From contig DASWRT010000257.1 of NCBI GenBank assembly GCA_036403035.1, positions 1 to 11,751 of the forward strand: a DNA stretch of 11,751 bases, written 5' to 3'. Every line of letters begins with the position of its first letter. Positions within the stretch are counted from its first letter, which is position 1. Below, one piece after another: positions 7,032 to 11,751 of this stretch. The notes beneath the pieces are model-generated. The model was not told where the DNA came from and did no database searches. It saw only the letters and a list, made by a program, of their open reading frames with translations. The DNA comes from DASWRT01 sp036403035 (GTDB lineage: Bacteria; Pseudomonadota; Alphaproteobacteria; ATCC43930; CGMCC-115725). The translations under genes were made by a program, and so were the position numbers.

Positions 7032-7410
7032 TTATAACCGAGGACATGGGCGCCTCCACCGGGATGGGCGGACGACGGCACGGCCGCTGGCGATCTCCGG
7101 CCCCACCTCCGGCAGCCGGCTCGCGATATTCGTCGGACAGACCGTGAAGGCCGTATCGGCGTACCCTCTCCGCGTGCAGCGCTTCGGGACGGCGAACCGG
7201 TCGGCGAGAGCGGAACGCCTGCGATGGGACGCCGTCTCGAAGCACGCGATCCAGGACAGGTCGGGCATCCGCTGCCGGAATGCTCGGATCGGACGGGATC
7301 GCCTCGGCTGCGTGCCGATTCCATCGACCCGCCCCTGACCCGGCGAGCCCGCCCGCTCTCGCCGCCGATCGGGAACACCTCGGACGCGAGGCTGGATCTG
7401 CCGGCATTGA

Positions 7411-7563
7411 CGGCGAGTGCGACATTCGGACGCTGACTCTCGGTTGCGAGATCCAGGAGTCTGCCTGCGCATTTGTTGCATCGCCGATCATCCGATCAAG
7501 CGTATTGGCGATCTGCCGCCCTGGAACGTTAAGGCTGCTGCGGCGAAGCACGTCGTCGCTTGA
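7411..7563 (+). pseudogene. degenerate C-terminal end of an IS66-type transposase
   Basis: The frame open from 7411 to TGA at 7561-7563 contains RDPGVCLRICC followed by IADHPIKRIGDLPPWNV and KAAAAKHVVA. This resembles the C-terminal tail of IS66 family TnpC proteins, which typically reads like DPQAWLADVLARIADHPINRIDDLLPWNW before a short alanine-rich end. Compared with that pattern about two codons are missing between DP and IADHP, and upstream of 7411 the frame meets a stop (TGA at 7408-7410) with no catalytic domain visible. There is no start codon context and no recognisable IS66 end sequence nearby. I read it as a decayed 3' fragment of an insertion sequence. The match is from memory of the family. 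Confidence 0.6.
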
Positions 7564-7605
7564 CGTGACCTTAAGCGACGGCGCCCGTAGCCGGCTTGCT
7601 CCGGC
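7555..7605. repeat. two successive hairpins at the transposase remnant end
   Basis: First: GTCGCTT (7555-7561) pairs with AAGCGAC (7573-7579) over an 11-nt loop and spans the remnant's stop codon. Second: GCCGG (7590-7594) pairs with CCGGC (7601-7605) over a 6-nt loop. Both are exact. Together with the large palindrome just downstream they form a chain of three dyads in 116 bp. Confidence 0.5.
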
Positions 7606-7618
7606 GACGCCGTTTCCG

Positions 7619-7670
7619 TTGACCCGGATTTCTCCCGAGGAGCAGCGCTGCTCCGCCGGAGAAAGGTCAA
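7619..7670. repeat. 52-nt nested palindrome (cruciform-like element)
   Basis: A perfect 16-bp palindrome GGAGCAGCGCTGCTCC (7639-7654) is flanked by 3-nt spacers and then by exact arms TTTCTCC (7629-7635) and GGAGAAA (7658-7664); outside these, TTGACC (7619-7624, offset by a 4-nt bulge) pairs with GGTCAA (7665-7670). In all 21 bp pair. No T-run follows on either strand, so it is not an ordinary intrinsic terminator. It lies about 55 bp after the transposase remnant. Confidence 0.75.
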
Positions 7671-7699
7671 GCATCCGCATTCGCGGTGCGATCCGCCGA

Positions 7700-7728
7700 T
7701 TGACGGAAAATACAATGTATAATAGTAT
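7700..7728 (+). promoter_or_regulatory. candidate sigma-70-type promoter without an adjacent gene
   Basis: TTGACG (7700-7705), a 17-bp spacer and TAGTAT (7723-7728); an overlapping TATAAT at 7718-7723 preceded by TG could be an alternative -10. The segment is strikingly AT-rich inside GC-rich DNA. No gene start follows until 8379, 650 bp downstream, so it may drive a long leader of the LuxR-type gene, a small RNA, or be a relic. Confidence 0.45.
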
Positions 7729-7772
7729 TAATTGTCGGCGCCGCATCGGTTGGTCGATGTGCCGACAGCGGC

Positions 7773-7786
7773 CCTAACGTGTTAGG
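7773..7786. promoter_or_regulatory. inverted repeat CCTAAC-GT-GTTAGG
   Basis: Exact 6-bp arms around two bases, about 45 bp downstream of the candidate promoter's -10. The size and symmetry suit a dimeric regulator site. Assignment to any regulator is not possible. Confidence 0.35.
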
Positions 7787-7857
7787 TATCAAAATGTGAT
7801 TCCTCGATGGTTCGAGACGAGTGGATGCTAATCCTGCATCGATGTAGACGTGAAGGC

Positions 7858-7892
7858 CGGCAACCGGTGATAGAGGGTCGGCGCGGTTGCCG
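7858..7892 (+). repeat. RNA-type hairpin CGGCAACCG / CGGTTGCCG
   Basis: Perfect 9-bp arms (7858-7866 and 7884-7892) with a 17-nt loop. Just upstream a shorter dyad, GATGC / GCATC, also occurs near 7826-7842. If the promoter at 7700 is active these would fold in its transcript. Role unknown. Confidence 0.4.
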
Positions 7893-8058
7893 CACAGCAG
7901 CCGTGACGCGTGTGCTCGCCGGCCTGTGCTTTTCCGAACGGGCCTGAGCCGTCCATGCCCGAATCCTCGTAAGCCCGGCGCTGACGCGGCGGCGGCGACC
8001 GGCGGCGCGGCGCGCGGGCAGCGGTCGGGGCAAGGCCAGTTCCGGCAGCTTCTTCCCT

Positions 8059-8068
8059 TTTGTACAAA
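8059..8068. repeat. 10-bp palindrome TTTGTACAAA
   Basis: Exact AT-rich palindrome in an otherwise GC-rich stretch, about 310 bp before the LuxR-type gene. Possibly a regulator half-site pair; nothing else supports a function. Confidence 0.25.
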
Positions 8069-8235
8069 CTGACCTCTGCTAGGAGGTGCAATCAGGTTCC
8101 AGGAACGCAGACTTCTTCGGCATCGCCGCCGGCGAAGAGGCCTGCAAGCGGCGGCGGCTCCCTCGTGAGATCCTGTGCCGGTTGCGGTCGGGATCGGTCG
8201 CAGCGTCTGCCGGTCCGGCAGCATCCGGCGGAATA

Positions 8236-8337
8236 ATGCCAGCGGCCCTTGGGCCTGCCTCACCGGCCGTTGGTCGAGCCCGCGCGGCGCTTGAGCGATA
8301 CCCGCTCGGCATCGGTCGACGACCGGGGCCGGCGGTA
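8236..8337. repeat. 102-bp dispersed repeat, copy 2
   Basis: Direct, ungapped partner of 6930-7031. The 26-bp identical block with palindrome CGGTCGACGACCG falls at 8300-8325. This copy ends 41 bp before the ATG of the LuxR-type gene, so it may contribute to that gene's promoter or leader. It is more GC-rich than copy 1, and its 5' hairpin is mutated, although a short GGCCC-TT-GGGCC dyad (8244-8255) is present instead. Confidence 0.8.
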
Positions 8338-8378
8338 AAAGATTGAAGATGGCGGAGGATCGTCTCTAAGGAGAGGAC

Positions 8379-9188
8379 ATGTTGGAAGAAAAAGAGCTCT
8401 CGCGCATCCATGCAGTAATCAGCGAATGCCACGAGCTTGTCGGCCTGACTGAATTCAAGACGTTCATCCGCAAGAAGATCCGCCCGATACTGCCGCACCG
8501 GATCGCCGTGTGCGGCCTCGGCGAGGCGCGCACGAGGCGGGTGCTGCGGCTCATCAACATCGATTTCCCGATGGCCTGCCTGCAGCGGATCATCCGGCCG
8601 GATCAGGTCGTTCTGAGTTCACCGCTGGCGGACTGGCTTCGCGAGCCGTTTCCCATGCTCCTCGTCCTCAACCAGTTCGAGGACCGGAGCGGCCCGCTCT
8701 GGTACTCCGCCGCCCGGGAGCATGGAATCACGAGCCTCGCCTGCCATGGCATCTTCGACATGAGCAGCACCGTGTTCAGCTATTTCGTCTTCGGCGAGTT
8801 GGATCTGCGGACGGCGTCGACCTATACGACGCGCCTGAACTTGATCGTGCCGCACCTTCATGTCGCCATGGCGAGGCTGCTGACCATGGAGCGCCTGAAA
8901 CGCACCGTCGACCTGACGGATGCGCATATCCCGATGCCGCGGCAGTCCCACTACGATCCGCCGCGACCGCCGCAGGAGTCCGCCCGCCTCGACGTCACGG
9001 AGCGCGAGCGGCAGGTCCTGCGATGGATCGCGGCCGGCAAGAGCAATTGGGAGATCGGCCGGATTCTCCGCATCAGCGAGTTCACCGTGAAGAATCACGT
9101 GCAAAGCCTGCTGAAGAAGCTTTCCGTCAAGAGCCGCACGCAGGCGGTGACGAAAGCAATTTCCTCCGGACTGCTCGTCAGCGATTGA
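8379..9188 (+). CDS. LuxR-type transcriptional regulator resembling EpsA
   Basis: A 269-residue cytoplasmic DNA-binding regulator. The C-terminal LuxR helix-turn-helix (about 204-265) reads LDVTERERQVLRWIAAGKSNWEIGRIL, then RISEFTVKNHVQSLLKKLSVKSRTQAV. The KSNWEI and VKNHVQ wording is characteristic of EpsA-like regulators found with exosortase/exopolysaccharide loci. The N-terminal ~170 residues (LPHRIAVCGLGEA, FDMSSTVFSYFVFGELDL) fit an EpsA-type sensory domain rather than a response-regulator receiver, and I see no phosphoacceptor pattern. The ATG at 8379 is preceded by AAGGAGAG. No exosortase or polysaccharide gene is in the window, so it is an orphan here. It stands alone, converging on the chemotaxis gene. 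The LuxR family is certain; the EpsA link is a resemblance judged by eye and its targets are unknown. Confidence 0.9.
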   Translation: MLEEKELSRIHAVISECHELVGLTEFKTFIRKKIRPILPHRIAVCGLGEARTRRVLRLINIDFPMACLQRIIRPDQVVLSSPLADWLREPFPMLLVLNQFEDRSGPLWYSAAREHGITSLACHGIFDMSSTVFSYFVFGELDLRTASTYTTRLNLIVPHLHVAMARLLTMERLKRTVDLTDAHIPMPRQSHYDPPRPPQESARLDVTERERQVLRWIAAGKSNWEIGRILRISEFTVKNHVQSLLKKLSVKSRTQAVTKAISSGLLVSD

Positions 9189-9219
9189 CGGCGCCGGTCT
9201 GCCGATGCGTCCGGGGTCC

Positions 9220-9246
9220 GGCCGCGGCGACCGATCGCCGCCGGCC
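9220..9246. terminator. GC-rich hairpin between convergent genes
   Basis: GGCCGCGGCGA (9220-9230) pairs with TCGCCGCCGGCC (9235-9246) around a CCGA loop, with one unpaired C. It lies in the 70-bp gap between the convergent LuxR-type and chemotaxis genes and could end transcription from both sides. No T-run is present, so confidence is modest. Confidence 0.5.
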
Positions 9247-9258
9247 GCCGCCCGCCGG

Positions 9259-10944
9259 TCAGGCGGCGCGGATCCTGGCGAGGAACTGATCGACCTCGGC
9301 GCGGAGCCCCTCCGCCTGCTGGCCGAGATCCGCGGCCGACGACAGCAGCTGGGTCGCCGCGGCGCCCGTCTCGCCGGCGTTCTTGCTGACGCCGCCGATG
9401 TTCGCGGTGACCTCGCGCGTTCCGTTGGCCACCTCCTGCGTGTTGCGGGCGATCTCCTGGGTCGAGGCTCCCTGCTCCTGCACGGCCGAGGCGATCGTCG
9501 TCGAGATCTCGTTGATTTCGGTGATCGTGCTGCCGATGCCCCTGATGGCGTCGACGACGCTCTGCGTCGCCGTCTGGATCTCGGCGATCTGGCTGCTGAT
9601 GTCTTCCGTCGCCCGGCCCGTCTGGCTGGCGAGGCTCTTGACCTCGCTGGCAACGACGGCAAAACCCTTGCCGGCATCGCCGGCGCGTGCCGCTTCGATC
9701 GTCGCGTTGAGCGCGAGCAGGTTCGTCTGGCTCGCGATGTCCTGGATCAGCTGCACGACGTCGCTGATCTTCTGCGCGGCGGCCGAGAGCCCTTCGACCG
9801 TCTCGTTGGTGCGGACGGCTTCCTGGACCGCCTTGCCGGCGATCGAAGCGGAGTGGTCCATCTGCCTGTTGATCTCGGCGATCGAGGCGGCGAGCTGCTC
9901 GGCGGCCACGCCGATGGTCTGCACGTTCATCGACGCCTGCTCGGCGGCGGCGGTGACCGTGGTCGCCTGCTCGCTCGTCTGCGCGGCCGTGCCCGACATC
10001 GTCTCGGAGGAGGCGCGCATCTCCGTGGCGGCCGAGGCGAGCATCTCCAGCGAGCCGCGCACCGAGTTGTCGAACGAGGCGATATACTCCTCGATGCGCT
10101 GCTGCCGCGTCTCCTTGCGGGCCTGCTCCTCGCGCTGCTCGGCTTCCAGATCGCGCTTCTCGATCCCGTGCTGCTTGAAGACCTCGACCGCCTTCGCCAT
10201 CTCGCCGACCTCGTCGGCGCGATCGATGCCGGGCACCGCGACGGCCAGGTTGCCGACCGCGAGATCGGTCATCGCCGCTGTCAGGGACCGCACCGGATTG
10301 ACGATCCGCCGCGCGATCAGCGAGGCGAGGGCGATCACGAAAAGCGCCACGAGCAGGATCTCGCCGGCCATGCGCAGCGCGCTCTGGCGCAGCTCGGTCC
10401 GGACGTCGTCGACATAGATGCCCGACGCCAGCGCCCATCCCCACGGTTCGAAGCCCCGCGCGTATGTGACCTTCTCGATCGGCTCGGTCGCACCGGGCTT
10501 CGGCCAGAGATAGCTGAACGACCCCTTGCCGCTGCTCTGGATGATTTTCACTGCAAGCGCGATCGGCGCCGCGCCTTTCGGGTCGCGGATCTTCAGCCCG
10601 TCGGTGCCTTCGAGTTCCGGCTTGATCGGCTGCAACAGCATCCGGTGGTTGTAGTCGCTGACGAAGATGTAATCGTTGTCGCCGTAACGGACCGCGCGGA
10701 GGACGGCGATCGCCGCCTGCTGCGCCGCCTCGCGGGTAAGGCGGCCTGCCCGCTCCTCGGCTTCGAAATGGGCGACGACGCTGTACGCGCTGTCGATGAC
10801 GTTCCGCGTCGCCATGATGCGGTCGTCCATCATCCGCCCGCTCAGGTTCAGCAACCCCACGACCGCGACGGCCGTCATGCCGGCTGCGGCGGCGGCCGTG
10901 ATCAGATGGATACGCGTGGTGATCCGAAGCTTGATGAGTCGCAT
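9259..10944 (-). CDS. methyl-accepting chemotaxis protein with a single Cache sensor domain
   Basis: A 561-residue transmembrane chemoreceptor. Helix 1 (about 13-33) and helix 2 (about 191-210) bracket a periplasmic domain whose DYIFVSDYNHRMLLQPIKP, DPKGAA and GFEPWGWALASGIYVDDV segments match single Cache (sCache_2) sensors of small organic ligands. A HAMP domain (211-263, NPVRSLTAAM..DEVGEMAKAV) leads into the coiled-coil signalling domain, with the conserved CheA/CheW-contact tip QTNLLALNATIEAARAG at 406-422. The C-terminus ends in RIRAA and lacks an NWETF-like CheR/CheB docking pentapeptide. The ATG at 10944 has GAGGA about 5 nt upstream. No other chemotaxis gene is adjacent, so it feeds a che cluster elsewhere. 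Family and topology are firm; the ligand is not known, and a link to the importer substrate is only a possibility. Confidence 0.96.
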   Translation of the reverse strand: MRLIKLRITTRIHLITAAAAAGMTAVAVVGLLNLSGRMMDDRIMATRNVIDSAYSVVAHFEAEERAGRLTREAAQQAAIAVLRAVRYGDNDYIFVSDYNHRMLLQPIKPELEGTDGLKIRDPKGAAPIALAVKIIQSSGKGSFSYLWPKPGATEPIEKVTYARGFEPWGWALASGIYVDDVRTELRQSALRMAGEILLVALFVIALASLIARRIVNPVRSLTAAMTDLAVGNLAVAVPGIDRADEVGEMAKAVEVFKQHGIEKRDLEAEQREEQARKETRQQRIEEYIASFDNSVRGSLEMLASAATEMRASSETMSGTAAQTSEQATTVTAAAEQASMNVQTIGVAAEQLAASIAEINRQMDHSASIAGKAVQEAVRTNETVEGLSAAAQKISDVVQLIQDIASQTNLLALNATIEAARAGDAGKGFAVVASEVKSLASQTGRATEDISSQIAEIQTATQSVVDAIRGIGSTITEINEISTTIASAVQEQGASTQEIARNTQEVANGTREVTANIGGVSKNAGETGAAATQLLSSAADLGQQAEGLRAEVDQFLARIRAA

Positions 10945-11266
10945 GGAATCCTCGGTGTTAGACCTTTTGTCTCATTGCAACAGGCAATTGTGAGGAAGAA
11001 CCTAAGAGTGATTCCTTTATTGCTCGTAAATACTGCACTGGCTGGTTTTCAGGCGACGCGGAAGAGGCGTAGCGCCGCCTCCTGCCCGGCCGTTCGGCCG
11101 AAGAGGGACGCCGCGCCGCGTGGCCGCTCAGTTTCCAAGGGTTTGTTCAGGATGCGAGGACTCTGCGCCGTCACGCCGCCCTGGCGGCATCGGCCGTCCA
11201 ATGTATTATGGTAGGAATACTAACGATTGATCGCTTGCCGTATTTTGCTCTGAAAGCGGGAAGCCG
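10945..11266. other. intergenic region upstream of the chemoreceptor gene
   Basis: 322 bp with no credible gene. It contains, in order, an ATTGC/GCAAT dyad (10974-10988), a GAGGCG/CGCCTC hairpin (11064-11081), CGGCCG-TT-CGGCCG (11087-11100), GCCGCC-CT-GGCGGC (11175-11188) and an AT-rich element with GTATT/AATAC arms (11203-11220). The hairpins may end the stress-protein transcript; the chemoreceptor promoter should lie near 10950-11050 but I cannot place it. Confidence 0.5.
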
Positions 11267-11751
11267 TCAGTTCCGGACGAAGACCGGCAGTGCAGCGTTC
11301 ACCAGCATCCGCCGCATTGGTGCGCCGACCACCATGTCGGTCAGCCGGTTGTGGCTGCAGTTCCTGACGATGAGGATGTCCGCCTTTTCGCGATAGGCTT
11401 CCGCGAGCGCCGCGCCTGTCATCGAGCACCGGTTGCTTCTCATCGCGCGCACCTGCGTGCGGATGCCGTGCTCGGCCAGCGTCCGAGTCAGCGACGCGAG
11501 TTCCGGGTCGACCGCCACGGCCGCGTCGCAGCTGCGGTCGGGGGCGGTGATCACCGTTACCCGGTCGGCCGTGAGGAGGAGCGGCTGCGCGATGTCGGCG
11601 GTCGAGACGCAGCCGCTCCGATCGGTGTCCCGCCCGCCGGCTGCGGCCGGCGTCCAGGCGACCATGGCGTGGCGCCCGAGCCCTAGCGACAGCGGCGCAT
11701 CCTCCGGCACGATGACGAGCGGCTTGCGTACCTGCGAGAGCACGGCGCGGA
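11267..11751 (-). CDS. universal stress protein (UspA family), C-terminal part, partial
   Basis: Cytoplasmic stress-response protein of the tandem-UspA kind, cut by the window edge. The frame stays open to the last base (RAVLSQVRKPLVIVPED), and RKPLVIVPE is the typical end of a first Usp domain, so the GTG at 11743 is not taken as the start. The second domain follows: LGRHAMVAWTPA, a helix-strand region around 60-100, then ILIVRNCSHNRLTDMVVGAPMRRMLVNAALPVFVRN at the end. In ATP-binding Usp proteins that last stretch carries G-x2-G-x9-G-S/T; here the first two glycines appear as R and S (RNCS for the usual GAYG), so nucleotide binding by this domain is doubtful. The span between AWTPA and the helix is also unusual, with a GGRDTDRSGCVST insertion in place of a typical SxEAxRA helix. 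No partner gene is visible. Confidence 0.85.
   Translation of the reverse strand, partial: RAVLSQVRKPLVIVPEDAPLSLGLGRHAMVAWTPAAAGGRDTDRSGCVSTADIAQPLLLTADRVTVITAPDRSCDAAVAVDPELASLTRTLAEHGIRTQVRAMRSNRCSMTGAALAEAYREKADILIVRNCSHNRLTDMVVGAPMRRMLVNAALPVFVRN

Larger units (their letters stand above)
7032..8235. other. gene-free, structured region between the two repeats
   Basis: About 1.2 kb in which open frames on both strands give arginine/serine/proline-rich translations without recognisable domains or ribosome sites. It holds the transposase remnant (7411-7563), consecutive hairpins (7555-7670), an AT-rich promoter-like segment (7700-7728) and more inverted repeats (7773-7786, 7858-7892, 8059-8068). 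From 7032 to about 7410 I see nothing identifiable, and likewise from about 7900 to 8058. Likely decayed mobile or horizontally acquired DNA. Confidence 0.6.

Noticed and set aside
7561..7605. IS66 right-end terminal repeat
   Set aside because: The expected outward GTAAGC-type end was looked for after the remnant's stop codon and not found; the nearby TTAAGCGAC is better explained by the local hairpin.
6928..7746. 272-residue minus-strand open frame in the repeat-bounded region
   Set aside because: Low-complexity arginine/serine-rich translation, spans the transposase remnant and the palindrome, no ribosome site or recognisable domain.
6930..8337. CRISPR array or composite transposon
   Set aside because: Only two repeats, far apart and not interspersed with regular spacers; no intact transposase or matching inverted ends, so a composite transposon cannot be supported.
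8086..8346. 86-residue plus-strand open frame before the LuxR-type gene
   Set aside because: Starts at GTG directly within an AGGAGGTG run, runs through repeat copy 2, and has no recognisable features; the purine-rich run alone is not enough.
9205..11214. 669-residue open frame on the plus strand opposite the chemoreceptor gene
   Set aside because: Arginine/leucine/aspartate-rich shadow of the GC-rich minus-strand chemoreceptor, which has clear domains and a ribosome site.

Overview
This is a GC-rich bacterial window whose gene families and codon bias point to an alphaproteobacterium, probably Hyphomicrobiales (Rhizobiales). That placement is an inference from style and content; no rRNA or other taxonomic marker is present.

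Left part (1-5308, minus strand): a CUT1-type (MalEFGK-like) ABC importer operon. In transcription order it holds a periplasmic solute-binding protein, two permeases, a 76-residue two-helix membrane protein and two different MalK-like ATPases, the second cut by the window edge. Apart from a 109-bp gap after the binding-protein gene, which carries a strong stem-loop, the cistrons overlap by 4-8 bp or sit 7 bp apart. Two ATPases and a small membrane protein recall the rhizobial glycerol importer layout (GlpSTPQV), but the small protein does not look like DUF2160 to me and the substrate is unknown. A metal-dependent amidohydrolase (5649-6923, plus strand) is transcribed divergently. The shared 340-bp region contains paired GTTTA/TAAAC palindromes that look like the operator of a regulator not encoded here. 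A plausible reading is that the importer brings in a compound whose amide or peptide bond the amidohydrolase cleaves.

Middle part (6924-8378): about 1.45 kb with no convincing intact gene. It is bounded by two ~102-bp direct repeats about 84% identical, the first 6 bp after the amidohydrolase stop and the second 41 bp before the next gene. Between them lie a decayed C-terminal end of what reads as an IS66-type transposase, a run of hairpins including a 52-nt nested palindrome, an isolated AT-rich promoter-like segment and several further inverted repeats. This is the most unusual part of the window.

Right part: a LuxR-type regulator resembling EpsA (8379-9188, plus), converging through a GC hairpin on a single-Cache methyl-accepting chemotaxis protein (9259-10944, minus). 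After a 322-bp gap comes the C-terminal part of a tandem universal stress protein (11267 to beyond the edge, minus) whose nucleotide-binding glycines are replaced. No complete novel defence or mobile system was found. The candidates for new biology are the structured repeat-bounded region and the small importer-associated membrane protein.
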